Below are positions 1 through 10,786 of a stretch of DNA of 64,000 bases, piece after piece. This stretch comes from Oryzomonas sp. (GTDB taxonomy: Bacteria > Desulfobacterota > Desulfuromonadia > Geobacterales > Pseudopelobacteraceae). The translations under genes and the position numbers were made by a program. The stretch spans positions 1-64,000 of the forward strand of contig JARLHN010000016.1 of NCBI GenBank assembly GCA_031292255.1. The letters run 5' to 3'. Under the pieces are notes generated by a model. That model saw only the letters and a program-made list of their open reading frames with translations. It did not search any database and had not been told where the DNA came from. Numbering within the stretch: position 1 is the stretch's first letter; each line of letters opens with the position of its first letter.

Positions 1-70
1 CGGACACCCTTGCTGTTCAGCTATCGGTTCCCACCATCAGGGTCCGAAGAGGACTTGCACCTCCAAGTCA

Positions 71-129
71 CCAATCAGCCACCATAGCTGATTGGATGGC
101 GCTTACGCGCCACGCGCCATGCCTGGCGC
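71..129. repeat. Three consecutive short palindromes
   Basis: Three perfect inverted repeats follow each other: 71-79 with 87-95 (CCAATCAGC arms), 97-102 with 107-112 (TGGCGC arms) and 114-119 with 124-129 (GCGCCA arms). They lie just beyond the rpsI terminator, at the left edge of the window. No protein is recognised in the first 130 bases. The block could be the end of a mobile or repeated element cut by the window edge, but nothing here proves it. Confidence 0.4.
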
Positions 130-135
130 ACAAGC

Positions 136-166
136 AAAAAGGGGAAACCCTTGCGGATTTCCCCTT
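136..166 (-). terminator. Rho-independent terminator of rplM-rpsI
   Basis: On the minus strand a 9-bp stem (AAGGGGAAA at 158-166, read in reverse, pairing with 139-147) encloses a 10-nt loop and is followed by a T run. It lies about 30 bases past the rpsI stop, so it ends the ribosomal protein operon. Confidence 0.85.
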
Positions 167-196
167 CTACCATACCAATGCGGTGTAATCCAGCGA

Positions 197-589
197 TTAA
201 CGCTTGGAGAACTGGAACCGTGCGCGGGCTGCGGCCCTGCCGTATTTTTTGCGTTCTTTCACGCGTGAGTCGCGAGTGATGAAGCCGGCCTTCTTGAGTA
301 CGCCGCGCAATTCGGCGTCTAACTCCAGCAGAGCCTTGGTGATGCCGTGCTTGATGGCGCCGGCCTGGCCGGAGTCGCCGCCGCCCTGTACCGTCACGAA
401 GATGTCGAACTCGCCCACTTTTTCGACCAGTTCCAGCGGTTGACGCACGACCATCTTGGAGGTCTCGCGGCCGAAATACTCGTCCAGCGTCTTGTTGTTG
501 ACCGTGAACTTGCCGGCGCCCGGCTTGAGCCACACGCGGGCTATCGAGCTCTTGCGCTTCCCTGTGCCGTAATAGCTGACTGCTGCCAT
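197..589 (-). CDS. rpsI: 30S ribosomal protein S9
   Basis: S9 is a small-subunit ribosomal protein whose basic C-terminal tail reaches the P-site tRNA. The 130-residue product has the family's usual length, the [12 protein letters not shown] start region, a [14 protein letters not shown] segment and the typical C-terminal tail ending FQFSKR. The start is supported by GAGGAG 7-8 bases upstream. It lies 21 bases downstream of rplM on the same strand, the usual rplM-rpsI order, and ends at a strong terminator. Confidence 0.98.
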   Translation of the reverse strand: MAAVSYYGTGKRKSSIARVWLKPGAGKFTVNNKTLDEYFGRETSKMVVRQPLELVEKVGEFDIFVTVQGGGDSGQAGAIKHGITKALLELDAELRGVLKKAGFITRDSRVKERKKYGRAAARARFQFSKR

Positions 590-610
590 ATCGTATATCT
601 CCTCAGAGTA

Positions 611-1039
611 TTAAAATGCCAAGTTCTTGGGCTGTTGGGCGTCATGGGGATGACTGGCGCCGGCATAGACCTTGAGCTTTTTGAGCATGTGCCGGGCAAG
701 CTTGTTTTTGGGGAGCATCCCCTTGACAGCCTTGCGGATGAGGTCTTCCGGCTTTTTCTCCAGAAGCTTACCGGCGGTGATCTCCTTCAAGCCGCCCGGA
801 AATCCGGTGTGCCTGTAGTAGACCTTGTCATCCAGCTTGCGGCCGGTCAGTGCAATCTTCTCGGCGTTCACCACGATGACGAAATCACCGGTGTCCACGC
901 TGGGGGTAAAGATGGCCTTGTTCTTGCCGCGCAACACATTGGCGATCTGGGTGGCCAGACGCCCCAACACGATATCCTGTGCATCAACCAGGTACCAGTC
1001 CCGTTTTACGTTTTCCGCTTTTGCAACTTCGGTTTTCAT
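611..1039 (-). CDS. rplM: 50S ribosomal protein L13
   Basis: L13 is an early-assembling large-subunit protein. The 142-residue product matches the normal length and carries [17 protein letters not shown] at the N-terminus and the [11 protein letters not shown] segment. The start is supported by GAGGAAGCT directly before the ATG. It is the first gene of a two-gene operon with rpsI, read from the promoter at 1100-1128. Confidence 0.98.
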   Translation of the reverse strand: MKTEVAKAENVKRDWYLVDAQDIVLGRLATQIANVLRGKNKAIFTPSVDTGDFVIVVNAEKIALTGRKLDDKVYYRHTGFPGGLKEITAGKLLEKKPEDLIRKAVKGMLPKNKLARHMLKKLKVYAGASHPHDAQQPKNLAF

Positions 1040-1099
1040 AGCTTCCTCACATACTGCACGATCTGCCAGAGACAGACCATGATTTTTTCGAAGAGACGT

Positions 1100-1128
1100 A
1101 ACTTACCGAAAGTCTGGCAACCTGTCAA
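1100..1128 (-). promoter_or_regulatory. Sigma70-type promoter of rplM-rpsI
   Basis: On the minus strand a perfect -35 TTGACA (1123-1128) is separated by 17 bases from TAAGTT (1100-1105). This leaves a leader of about 55 bases before the rplM start. Confidence 0.7.
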
Positions 1129-1426
1129 CAAAAAAATCAGTCCTGTCATTATTTAGTTTTTCAACAGCAATATCCGGTTAGGAAATTGCTGTGACAGAAA
1201 CATGCTCTAAAGTCTCCCCTCCCCTTGTGGGAGGGGGTTAGGGGGAGGGGGAAATTGCCACATGCAACCCAGTGGGCAGCTTCACCCACCCCCACCCCCT
1301 TAAGCCCTTGAGGGTCCTCCCGTCAAGTGAGAGGAGAGTTAACTGCAAAGACCAAACTGAGCGCCACCGGCCCCTCCTAAACCAGGAAGGGAGGAAATTT
1401 TTCGAAATACTTACTATTCCAAGGTA
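1129..1426. other. Gene-free spacer with hairpins and dispersed repeat
   Basis: No gene is seen between the rplM promoter and the epimerase stop. The spacer holds an 8-bp hairpin (1164-1171 with 1185-1192), a C/G-rich hairpin tract around 1212-1250, a repeat block at 1316-1360 that recurs near 28584, and an A/T-rich end running into the epimerase stop codon. Confidence 0.6.
1316..1360. repeat. Dispersed repeat B, copy 1
   Basis: The block contains CCTCCCGTCAAG, then a G/A-rich half-palindrome, then GTTAACTGCAAAGACCAAA. It matches 28584-28628, where the block is CCTCCCGTCAAG, GGAGGGGGAG, CTAACGGCAAAGACCAAA. Both copies sit between a gene and the C/G-rich spacer downstream of minus-strand genes. 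Confidence 0.6.
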
Positions 1427-1831
1427 CTAATGTCCCGGTTGGCACAGCTCCGTAAGGACGCCGTTGCTGCTTTTGGGATGCACGAAGGCGATCCGCGTCC
1501 CGTGGGCTCCGTTGCGCGGCCGTTCGTCGATCATCCGCGCCCCGTCGGCCAGCAGCCCGGCAATGGCGTCTTCTATATCCTCCACCTCGTATGCCAGGTG
1601 GTGGATGCCGGGGCCGTTCTTTTCCAGGAACTTCGCCACCGGGCTATCCTCACCGGTCGGCTCCAGGAGCTCGATCTTGGATTCGCCCACCTGGAGCATG
1701 GCGACCCGCACCTTTTGTTCCACGACCTCCTCGATACCCGCAAAGGTCATCCCGAGATTGTCCCGGTAGAACGGAAGGGCATCGTCGAGGGACTTCACGG
1801 CGATGCCGATGTGATTGATCCTGGTCAGCAT
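1427..1831 (-). CDS. mce: Methylmalonyl-CoA epimerase
   Basis: This VOC/glyoxalase-fold metalloenzyme interconverts (R)- and (S)-methylmalonyl-CoA, linking the carboxylase product to the mutase. The 134-residue product starts INHIGIAVKSLDDAL and carries the metal-ligand pattern of the family (H7 in NHIGIAV, H in GIHHLAYEV, and E in GVLTELCQ). Length is normal. The start has AAGGGGG upstream. It lies 12 bases after the mutase gene on the same strand, so the two are almost certainly co-transcribed. The stop codon falls at the end of a repeat-rich spacer. Confidence 0.93.
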   Translation of the reverse strand: MLTRINHIGIAVKSLDDALPFYRDNLGMTFAGIEEVVEQKVRVAMLQVGESKIELLEPTGEDSPVAKFLEKNGPGIHHLAYEVEDIEDAIAGLLADGARMIDERPRNGAHGTRIAFVHPKSSNGVLTELCQPGH

Positions 1832-1843
1832 GAGAACCCCCTT

Positions 1844-3499
<1,656 letters not shown>

Positions 3500-3559
3500 G
3501 AAATAGTCTCCTCACCCTGTGAAAATGATGTAACTATCGGCCCATAGCCGGTTTGATGC

Positions 3560-3571
3560 ATGCAATTGCAT
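3560..3571. promoter_or_regulatory. Perfect 12-bp palindrome
   Basis: ATGCAATTGCAT is a perfect palindrome in the divergent region between the mutase gene and the zinc-ribbon gene. Its position suits an operator, but no regulator is assigned. Confidence 0.3.
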
Positions 3572-3591
3572 AGAATGGCGATATACTGTGT

Positions 3592-3602
3592 AGGTATACA
3601 CC
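3592..3602 (-). promoter_or_regulatory. GGTGTATACCT motif, upstream of mutase operon
   Basis: On the minus strand this 11-mer is identical to one at 10816-10826 upstream of the Fe-S oxidoreductase. It shares TGTATAC with the palindrome over the -10 of the XRE-cupin gene. It lies about 95 bases before the mutase start and 54 bases before the divergent zinc-ribbon start. An operator role is inferred. Confidence 0.4.
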
Positions 3603-3655
3603 GGATAGCCCCTTGTCGCAATGATTCATGGGTATATGACGGAAAGGAGTGGGCC

Positions 3656-3871
3656 ATGAAATGCCCCGCATGCAGCAGTTACGACTACAGCGACATTGAC
3701 TTGCAGACCGATGGATTTGCCGAGCACATCATGGAATGCCGCGCCTGCGGGACCATATGGTCGGTCAATCACGGCATTGTCGAGGTCGTCAAGGACCCCC
3801 ATGGCAATTCTTTCCTGCAGTCGCAATCGGAGTGCGTCGAAGGCGACGATTATAACTCCTCGGGACGATAG
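3656..3871 (+). CDS. Small zinc-ribbon protein
   Basis: The 71-residue product has two CxxC pairs (KCPACSS near the start and ECRACGT about 22 residues on), a classic single zinc ribbon, followed by an acidic tail. The start at 3656 was chosen over an upstream in-frame ATG because GGAAAGGAG lies 7 bases before it and the zinc ribbon begins there. It is divergent from the mutase gene and convergent with the biotin carboxylase gene, so it interrupts the C3-acid cluster. No specific function can be assigned. Confidence 0.75.
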   Translation: MKCPACSSYDYSDIDLQTDGFAEHIMECRACGTIWSVNHGIVEVVKDPHGNSFLQSQSECVEGDDYNSSGR

Positions 3872-3887
3872 GCATTCATGAAATCGA

Positions 3888-3915
3888 CGGACCCCGTCTT
3901 TTCAGGCGGGGTCCG
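3888..3915. terminator. Hairpin between convergent genes
   Basis: A 9-bp stem (CGGACCCCG with CGGGGTCCG) with a 10-base loop lies between the zinc-ribbon gene and the convergent biotin carboxylase gene. There is no long T run on either side, so it is a probable but imperfect bidirectional terminator. Confidence 0.6.
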
Positions 3916-3961
3916 TTGGTGAATTGATGACTCCGGAACCGGCTCCAGCCCCTAAAGCAGC

Positions 3962-6862
3962 TCAGATGACCGCTTTCAGGTATTCTGCCGTCCGCTCGCG
4001 CTTTTCGCGCTCAAGAAGCTTGGGATCAACCTCGACGAATTTCTCGTCCGGCGTTATCTTGAAGAGGGGCTGTCCCTTCTGCACGATCGTTCCGTCGCCG
4101 CCATCCATGATGATCTTGTCGACAGTACCGGAGAACTGCGCCCTGATCGTATTGAACATCTTCATGACTTCGATGATGTAGAGGGGCTGGTCCTTTTCAA
4201 AATGCATTCCCTCGTGCACAAATGGGGGGAGCCCCGGCGCTTCCTGGCCATAGTACATCCCACCGCAGGCGGCCACGATCTCATCGGCCTTGGTGGCGGG
4301 CGGCGGCACCAGGATCTTTTTCATCCGCGCCTGCAGATCCGGATCGGTCAGGTAATCGGGGATGACGACCTCCAGATCATCCAGGACGCGCATATCCCAG
4401 AACTTGGTGTTCCCGCCTACCAGGAACAGTATGCCGAGCAATTCAAGTCCAGCCTCGTAGCCGAAATGGGCTGAACGTATGTGATCCCACGTCTCGGCGT
4501 CGAAACCGCCCTGGGGCAGGTCCTTCTTCAGCAGTTCGTTGAGCAGGAAATACTCGTCACGCTCCAGGCCCAGCTTTTCGCGCAGGGTCCGGTAAAAATG
4601 CAGCGACTGTTGCAGCAGCTCGTTGTCGTGGCTCCATATGATTTCGGCGGCCGGCTTGTGCGGGCGGTAGGACATGTGCAGATATTCGTACGTCTCATTG
4701 AGGACCCCGAGAGGGTTCCTCAGCCAGATGACCTGCCCTTTTTCAATACGGAAGTTGATCGTATTCATGCTCAACCAGCCGGAGAGCAGGTGTGGATCTT
4801 CCAGGAGACGTTCCATGGGACGGGTGATTAGGGTGCCCTTGCGATCGAGCAGCGCCGACATATGCTTGCGCTCCTTGGCGCACGCCTCGGGCTGATCGGC
4901 GTATTGTTCGCACACCAGCTTGTCATAGTGCTTCTTCATCTGCAGGAAGGCGTACACCGGGTCAAGCTTGTTGGCCTCTTCCTTCAGCGTCCCGACCAGG
5001 GTCAGGTACGGGACCACGAAGCGGGTAGTCGGCTTGGCCATGACGTTCCTGCCCAGGAACCAGTTCACGAGGCCGTAATGGAACTCCAGGTTGGTGGCCA
5101 GCGCGCTGCCCCGCAGGGTGGTGCTGCGCAGCACCTCGGACAGACATTCGTAGCTGGCAAGACGGTCCCCGCCCTTGGTGAGCAGGAGTGCAATATTGGA
5201 GTCATAGGCGCCGGCCACCTTGTACTTCATGAAGACGGAAGTGTCGGGATTCAGCATGCTGACGCCCTGATCGTCGCGGATCTCCCCTTCGATCGGCTTC
5301 GACCAGTAGCGGATCATGCCGCCGGCATGAGGGGAGAGAGAGGCGTCGGTTGCGTTCAAACGGGCTTCGACGGCCGCATTGAAGCGGACGATCCGCTCCG
5401 GCTTGGGGAGGCGTTTCTTATGCCGTGCCAGGAGCGCCATGGCCTCGACCAGTGATTCGACGATGAAAAAGTCGTTTTTGTTCTTGGGGTTGACGAATTT
5501 GAGGCTGTAGCAGAGTTCCGTGACCCGGTGCTCCACCTGGATACGGGTGTTGACCTCCATGAAATAGTGACGGTCGCGGTCAACGATGCACTCGAAGGTC
5601 GAGGCGGAATCCAGGCCGACCGCCTGGCCGAAACGGGCCGACTCCTCCTCCATCCGTTTGAGCACATTCAGATCGCTCTCCAGGGCCTTGACCTCTTCAT
5701 TCTTTCCTTCAGCCTTGGCCTTGTCGATGGCCCCGGTCAGGCCTTCCTGGGTGACGGAAATCTCCAGCAGTTTCTGTTCGTGCATCTGCAGGGAACAATC
5801 GCGTCCGCCGAGCGAGATACACCACTCGCCATTGCCCAGAAGTTGGATCTCATTGTGGCGGGTTTGCTCAATGTTGAGTTCGATCAGGACGTTCTTGTTG
5901 TCGCCGACCCCATTGGCCTTGACCTCGTTGAGGATCTCCCGGACCATGGCCGGTGCCTCCGCGGCTGCCTTGGCGATCAACTTTTCATCGGCGTTTTTCG
6001 CCGCCAGAAGCGATGCGCCGACGATCCGCTGTCCCTTGCCGCCGCCGCCGCCGATGGCCTTCAAGCGGAAGCGGTTGCGGGGGAACTTGCGGAACAGTTC
6101 GGCCACCTCGCTCTGGACCTGGCTACACAGTTCCTCGATGGAGAAAAGGTCGATCCCCTTTGCGTAGGACGCCATCAGGACATGGTCGGCCAATTCTTCA
6201 AGCGGCAGCTTGGCGTCCTTGAGGATCTTGGCATCACAGGCAAGCCCCTCGGCCTTGACCAGCGCCAGGAGTTTTTCGCGGGTGGAATGTTTCTTGAGCA
6301 GAGTCAAGGCCGTGACGTTGTTGACACCGGGGGTGACACTGACATTCACCGTAAGGGCGGTGCGCTTGGCTTCGTCCTTCTTGCCTGCCCGGGCCTGGGT
6401 GTTTGCGCAGGGTCCGATAAACGCGAGACCGGCCTTCTCGATTGCGGCGACAAACTCCTCATCCTCGGCCATGAAGCCGTAACCGGCAAAGATCGAGTCG
6501 TAACCGTTATCCTGGGCGATCCGGATGATCTGGTGGATGCGCTCCACTCGCTCTTCCTTGCTGGCGCCGGTATAGTCGGGCACGCGATGCACACGGTTGG
6601 AATCGGTCAACTGGCGCAGCTCCGGGGCCAGGGCATTGGGATAGACAATGGAATCCTTTTCGGAGAGCAGGATACCGTAATGGGTGATGCCCATCTCCTG
6701 GTAGACATCCATTGCCTCCTTCCGGATCGGACCGCGGCAGACGATGAGCGGCTTCAGGTCCTCACAGGAAAAGGAGCGCACCCACTCGGAAGCGGACGTG
6801 CCCAGGCGGCGGTCCCGGTGGATCAGCGGGTTGTTCAGGTAGTTATCGGAAGCATGTGACAT
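3962..6862 (-). CDS. Acyl-CoA carboxylase, fused biotin carboxylase-BCCP
   Basis: The N-terminal part is an ATP-grasp biotin carboxylase: GYGFMAEDEEFVAAIEKAG near residue 125, the glycine-rich GGGGGKGQRIV loop near 270, and EVNTRIQVEHRVTE near 440. The last 80 residues are a biotinyl domain with the acceptor lysine in EVMKM. At 966 residues it is longer than a typical propionyl-CoA carboxylase alpha subunit (about 650-700); the extra middle part (about 570-850) is not recognised. It lies 33 bases after the carboxyltransferase gene and is surely co-transcribed. With mutase and epimerase nearby, propionyl-CoA is the likely substrate, although acetyl-CoA or a decarboxylase/transcarboxylase role cannot be excluded. 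Confidence 0.88.
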   Translation of the reverse strand: MSHASDNYLNNPLIHRDRRLGTSASEWVRSFSCEDLKPLIVCRGPIRKEAMDVYQEMGITHYGILLSEKDSIVYPNALAPELRQLTDSNRVHRVPDYTGASKEERVERIHQIIRIAQDNGYDSIFAGYGFMAEDEEFVAAIEKAGLAFIGPCANTQARAGKKDEAKRTALTVNVSVTPGVNNVTALTLLKKHSTREKLLALVKAEGLACDAKILKDAKLPLEELADHVLMASYAKGIDLFSIEELCSQVQSEVAELFRKFPRNRFRLKAIGGGGGKGQRIVGASLLAAKNADEKLIAKAAAEAPAMVREILNEVKANGVGDNKNVLIELNIEQTRHNEIQLLGNGEWCISLGGRDCSLQMHEQKLLEISVTQEGLTGAIDKAKAEGKNEEVKALESDLNVLKRMEEESARFGQAVGLDSASTFECIVDRDRHYFMEVNTRIQVEHRVTELCYSLKFVNPKNKNDFFIVESLVEAMALLARHKKRLPKPERIVRFNAAVEARLNATDASLSPHAGGMIRYWSKPIEGEIRDDQGVSMLNPDTSVFMKYKVAGAYDSNIALLLTKGGDRLASYECLSEVLRSTTLRGSALATNLEFHYGLVNWFLGRNVMAKPTTRFVVPYLTLVGTLKEEANKLDPVYAFLQMKKHYDKLVCEQYADQPEACAKERKHMSALLDRKGTLITRPMERLLEDPHLLSGWLSMNTINFRIEKGQVIWLRNPLGVLNETYEYLHMSYRPHKPAAEIIWSHDNELLQQSLHFYRTLREKLGLERDEYFLLNELLKKDLPQGGFDAETWDHIRSAHFGYEAGLELLGILFLVGGNTKFWDMRVLDDLEVVIPDYLTDPDLQARMKKILVPPPATKADEIVAACGGMYYGQEAPGLPPFVHEGMHFEKDQPLYIIEVMKMFNTIRAQFSGTVDKIIMDGGDGTIVQKGQPLFKITPDEKFVEVDPKLLEREKRERTAEYLKAVI

Positions 6863-6895
6863 GGGTCTCTATCTCCAATCTCGTCGTAAAATAGA

Positions 6896-8620
6896 TTAGT
6901 AGAACTCGCGCTGCACCGCCTGCATCGCAGAAGGCTTGTAATGGCGGAGGAAAAAGTTCAGATTCTCGCCAAGCACCTTGCGCAGGTCAGTGGGCATCAC
7001 GAGCGAGGAGATGGAGCCCAAGCTGAGCGCTTCTTTGGGGTTCATCAACTCCTTTTCATACCGGAGGTTAAGTTCGACCTCGCGCGCTTTCAGCCACTCG
7101 GTCGCTTCCTTTTCAGCCTCTTTCTTGGCTTCGCCTGGTTCCATGCCGGCCGCGACCCGCACCTGAGTCCCTTGTTTCACCTGCTCGGCCACTGCGTTGC
7201 GCACCTTGCGGAGTTCATCCTTGTAGACGAATTCCTTACCGGCCGGGCCCATGACCGCAAGGCGGGTGGTCGGCAGCGCCAGAACCAGGTCGGCGCCGGT
7301 GGGATAGTTGTTATAGGAGGCATAGGCGCCGCCGTAGGCGTTGCGGATGATCAGCAGGATACGCGGCGTCCTGATATCGACGATGGAGTCCAGCATGGCG
7401 CGGCCGGCCTGGACGATACCGCGGGCCTCCTGCTCACGCCCCGGCAGGAAGCCGGTCGTATCCTCCATGAAGATCAGCGGGATGTTGTAGATATTGCAGA
7501 AACGGTTGAAACGGGCAATCTTGTAGGCCGCATCCACGTCGATCTGGCCGGAGGCCACGGCGCTGTTGTTGGCCACGAAGCCGACAACGTTGCCCCCCAG
7601 GCGGCCAAAGGCGGTGACGGCATTACGCGCCCGGTCACGCTGCATCTCGAAATAGTCCCCGTGATCGCAGATCTGCTGGATCATGATCGACACGTCGAAG
7701 GGCGTATTGAAACCGGTAGGCGAGTTGAAGGCCTTCTTCAAGAGCGTGTTTATCTCCCAGGTCTTTCGATCGAGAGGATCGCTCGTTTGCTGGAAAGGTG
7801 CCAGGACGCTGTTGTTGTCGGGCAGGTAGTTCAGCAACTGGAGAGCAGTCCTCAGGGCTCCCACCTCGTCCTCGACGGTGAGGTCGGCAACGCCCGTCAG
7901 GCCGTGAACCTTGGGCCCGCCAAGCTCTTCAGGCGTTACGTCCTCCCCCAGGACCGACTTGACGACCCCGGGACCGGTCAGGCCGAAGAAGGTGTCGTTG
8001 GGCTGGATTACGAAGCTTCCCTGGCGGGGGAGGTAGCTGCCGCCGCCGGCATTGAAGCCGAACATGCACATGATGCTGGGGACAACCCCGCTGATCTTTC
8101 TGAGTGCCGTAAAGGCCTCCGCATAGCCGTCCAGACCGCCGACCCCCGCAGGAACGTAGGCACCGGCGCTGTCGTTCATGCCGATCAAGGGAATCCCTTT
8201 TTCTCCGGCCATATAGAACAGGCGGGCCAGCTTATTGCCGTTGGTGGCGTCCATGGAGCCTGCCCGGACCGTGAAGTCGTGTCCATAGACAGCCACATCC
8301 CTGCCGCGGATATTGAGGATACCCGTGACCAGGGAAGCGCCGTCAAGGTTCTTGCCCCAGTTCTGGAACAAAATATTGGGCTCAATCTCGGTAAGGACGC
8401 GAATCCTCTCCCAGACGGTCATACGCTTTTTGAAGTGCTGTTTTTCAATCTGGTCGATGCTGACCGATTTGATGGGGCGATGAATCAGGTCATGGCCTTC
8501 CTTCATCACCTCTTCATAACCGCCGGTCTTGCCGAGGATCTCTCCGGGAATCGTGAACTTGACAACCTCAGGCGGGGCAAATGGGTTTTGCAGTGACGGC
8601 TTGATCGCTCTCTTGGACAT
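6896..8620 (-). CDS. Acyl-CoA carboxylase carboxyltransferase subunit
   Basis: This is a crotonase-fold carboxyltransferase that moves the carboxyl group between biotin and an acyl-CoA. The 574-residue product contains both lobes. The N-lobe has the [10 protein letters not shown] and [16 protein letters not shown] segments; the C-lobe has [19 protein letters not shown] and [14 protein letters not shown]. These are typical of propionyl-CoA carboxylase beta and methylmalonyl-CoA decarboxylase alpha subunits. The start has AAGGA 8 bases upstream. It precedes the biotin carboxylase-BCCP gene by 33 bases, and the regulator gene lies immediately upstream on the same strand. Confidence 0.92.
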   Translation of the reverse strand: MSKRAIKPSLQNPFAPPEVVKFTIPGEILGKTGGYEEVMKEGHDLIHRPIKSVSIDQIEKQHFKKRMTVWERIRVLTEIEPNILFQNWGKNLDGASLVTGILNIRGRDVAVYGHDFTVRAGSMDATNGNKLARLFYMAGEKGIPLIGMNDSAGAYVPAGVGGLDGYAEAFTALRKISGVVPSIMCMFGFNAGGGSYLPRQGSFVIQPNDTFFGLTGPGVVKSVLGEDVTPEELGGPKVHGLTGVADLTVEDEVGALRTALQLLNYLPDNNSVLAPFQQTSDPLDRKTWEINTLLKKAFNSPTGFNTPFDVSIMIQQICDHGDYFEMQRDRARNAVTAFGRLGGNVVGFVANNSAVASGQIDVDAAYKIARFNRFCNIYNIPLIFMEDTTGFLPGREQEARGIVQAGRAMLDSIVDIRTPRILLIIRNAYGGAYASYNNYPTGADLVLALPTTRLAVMGPAGKEFVYKDELRKVRNAVAEQVKQGTQVRVAAGMEPGEAKKEAEKEATEWLKAREVELNLRYEKELMNPKEALSLGSISSLVMPTDLRKVLGENLNFFLRHYKPSAMQAVQREFY

Positions 8621-8757
8621 CTCCGCTATCCTTCCGATACAGGGGATTTTTTAGCAGTGTCAGGCTCTATTCGGCACACACGTTCATTGCATTTGAAATT
8701 ATCTCGGAGTTGCAAAACGACAGGAGTTGCGTTGCCGTATCCCCGGGGAGAAAGAAA

Positions 8758-9321
8758 TTATCTCGTCACTACGGCCAACACCTTGACCTCGCCCCCGTCC
8801 CTGGAAAGCAGGCGATGTTTCAGGGCTGAATCAAAGTAGACGCAATCCCCCTCATGGAGAATGATTCTTCGGTCATCCAGCAGCAGGTCGGCTGACCCTT
8901 TCATGACGAAAAGGAACTCCTCGCCGTCGTGACTGTAGGTATTTTCCTCAAGCGCCTTCTCCGATACCGTCAGAAGAAAGGGTTCCATCTTCTTGCTCTG
9001 TTTGCGGAATGAAAGCGATTCATAGGAATAGCCCTGGCTGGTGCCGGCGCGGGAGATGACCCGCGGGATAGCCTTGCGCTCATGGGCACGGACAACCTCG
9101 AAGCGGCATTCTTCCTCGTCCTCGGCAAAGAACATCCCGATCTTGACGTCAAAAAACTTGGCAATCTTGGACAAGGTGGCAATGGGAGGAGAGACGTTAT
9201 TATTCTCGATCTGCGAGATAAGGGCGGGAGAAAAGCCCGTTTCCCTGGCCACCGCCTGAAGGGTCATTTTCTTGGCGAGGCGAAGCTTTTTAATTTTTGC
9301 CCCAATATTGAAATCACTCAT
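8758..9321 (-). CDS. XRE-family regulator with C-terminal cupin
   Basis: A helix-turn-helix of the Cro/XRE type occupies residues 8-62 (IKKLRLAKKMTLQAVA, then GFSPALISQIENN). A cupin domain fills about 105-180 (HDGEEFLFVMKGSADLLL, HEGDCVYFDSALKHRL). Such proteins usually repress catabolic genes and bind a small effector in the cupin. It is the gene directly upstream of the carboxylase genes on the same strand, which makes control of the C3-acid cluster likely but unproven. A TTGTATACAA palindrome overlaps its own -10, consistent with autoregulation. Confidence 0.88.
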   Translation of the reverse strand: MSDFNIGAKIKKLRLAKKMTLQAVARETGFSPALISQIENNNVSPPIATLSKIAKFFDVKIGMFFAEDEEECRFEVVRAHERKAIPRVISRAGTSQGYSYESLSFRKQSKKMEPFLLTVSEKALEENTYSHDGEEFLFVMKGSADLLLDDRRIILHEGDCVYFDSALKHRLLSRDGGEVKVLAVVTR

Positions 9322-9362
9322 TCACACCCTACCAGAAATAGAACCCATTTTTATGCCGGGCT

Positions 9363-9390
9363 TTGTATACAATTTGCTTTATTATGTCAA
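9363..9390 (-). promoter_or_regulatory. Promoter of XRE-cupin gene with overlapping palindrome
   Basis: On the minus strand there is a perfect -35 TTGACA (9385-9390), a 15-base spacer and TATACA (9364-9369). The perfect palindrome TTGTATACAA (9363-9372) covers the -10. The spacer is shorter than ideal. The surrounding 9340-9460 is strongly A/T-rich. Confidence 0.5.
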
Positions 9391-9461
9391 TTAAAATTAT
9401 TTATCGGAAGTAACGATTGTAAGCCATAATAAAAATATTTAAAACACAATAAAAAAGCGTA

Positions 9462-10781
9462 TCAGAGTTTCAATCGGCGTGCCAACAGTTGCAGCGTGTG
9501 CAGCACCTGGACGCGGGAACCGTGCTGCTTGAGGCCGTCGGATAGCTGCATCATGCAACCGGGGCAGCCGGTTGCAACGATTCGGGCCGCCGTATCGATG
9601 ATGGCACGGCTCTTGGCCTCGTTGATGGTCATGGACGAGCCATAGTGATAGACGTTGAACGTACCCCCCAGACCACAGCACCGGTCGGCCCCCTCCATCT
9701 CGGCCAGTTCAAGGCCGGGCGTACCCTGCAAAAGCTCGCGGGGTTGTTTGGTCAGGCCGCGTGTGCGCAGATGGCAAGGATCGTGGTAGGTTACGCGCAC
9801 AACTTCGCCCGCCCCGGTTTCGGCGGGATTCAGGCCCAGTTGATGCAGCAGTTGGGAGGCATCCACCGTCTTTTTCGCCAGGGCGTCCAGCCGTTCTCGC
9901 AGCTCCGGGTTGCGTTTGCCCACCACGAGCGGATAAAAGCGATGCAGGGCGCCGCCGCAGGTAGCGCAGGCGCTCATGACATAGTCGGCTTCATACCGTT
10001 CCATCTCTGCCAGGTTTTTCTCGGCCAGCCCCCGCACGGTGGCCAGGTCTCCGCCGGACATGGCCGGCAGGCCGCAGCATTGCTGGCCTTTGGGAATAAT
10101 CACCGTGCAGCCCAGATGGCGAAAAAGCGCCAAGGCTGCCTCGCCGATATCGGTATAGACGAAGTTGGTCATGCAGCCGACAAAAAAGACGATCCGCGGC
10201 TTGCCCGGTTCCCCCGGGATCACCTCGGGATGGCGGTCCATGAAGGGTTTTTTGGCAATGGCCGGGATATGGCGTTTGCCGCCCACAAAAGGCATCGGAA
10301 ATCGCAGCCGCAAACCCGATGTTTCAGGCACCTTCTTGAAAAAGAGCGGACCGAGCAGGCCAGCCATCCTGGCGCCCATCTTCATCAGAGAACGGTTTTT
10401 GATCACCTGGCCGACAGCGGCATGGAAAGTGGTAAGACCACGGCGCTTCGCCAGGGCCTCCCGTGCGGCCACAACGATCTCGTCGGTAGGCACTTCATTC
10501 GGGCATTTCTCCACGCAACTGCCGCACAGCAGGCATTTGGACATGGCAACATAGGTCTGGTCATCCAACTCGATGTCGTTGTCGAGTATATGCCGGGCCA
10601 GGGCCACCTTGCCTCGGGCAACGGCCGGCTCGCGTTGAAATGCGGTGAACGCCGGGCAATTTGCCCGGCAGGCGCCACATTTCACACATTTTTTCAGGTC
10701 CTTTTCAACTCGCTTAAGAGGGTCATGAGGTTGTTCCACAGAGGATGTTCCTTTTTCATGTACAGCATAAATCCCCGTCAT
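9462..10781 (-). CDS. Fe-S oxidoreductase, GlcF/HdrD-like (two CCG domains)
   Basis: The N-terminal part binds two [4Fe-4S] clusters (CVKCGACRANCP and CLLCGSCVEKCP). Two CCG domains follow (GCMTN...QQCCGLPA with CATCGG, and HDPCHL...RCCGLGG with GCPGCMMQ). The order matches the iron-sulfur subunit of glycolate or lactate oxidases and related HdrD proteins. The usual FAD partner gene is not adjacent. The start at 10781 gives 439 residues, the usual family length; an upstream ATG at 10868 would add 29 residues unlike the family and place the GTATAC motif inside the gene. AGGA lies 4 bases before 10781. It probably passes electrons from a 2-hydroxy-acid or similar donor to the quinone pool. Confidence 0.85.
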   Translation of the reverse strand: MTGIYAVHEKGTSSVEQPHDPLKRVEKDLKKCVKCGACRANCPAFTAFQREPAVARGKVALARHILDNDIELDDQTYVAMSKCLLCGSCVEKCPNEVPTDEIVVAAREALAKRRGLTTFHAAVGQVIKNRSLMKMGARMAGLLGPLFFKKVPETSGLRLRFPMPFVGGKRHIPAIAKKPFMDRHPEVIPGEPGKPRIVFFVGCMTNFVYTDIGEAALALFRHLGCTVIIPKGQQCCGLPAMSGGDLATVRGLAEKNLAEMERYEADYVMSACATCGGALHRFYPLVVGKRNPELRERLDALAKKTVDASQLLHQLGLNPAETGAGEVVRVTYHDPCHLRTRGLTKQPRELLQGTPGLELAEMEGADRCCGLGGTFNVYHYGSSMTINEAKSRAIIDTAARIVATGCPGCMMQLSDGLKQHGSRVQVLHTLQLLARRLKL

Positions 10782-10786
10782 TGCAT

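Noticed and set aside
1200-1330. Repetitive C/G-rich tract as a CRISPR array
   Set aside because: There are no regularly spaced identical repeats; it is a set of palindromic spacer repeats.
9240-9460. A/T-rich stretch as a possible replication origin or transferred island
   Set aside because: It is only about 120 bases, has no DnaA-box cluster, and is explained by the promoter of the XRE-cupin gene.
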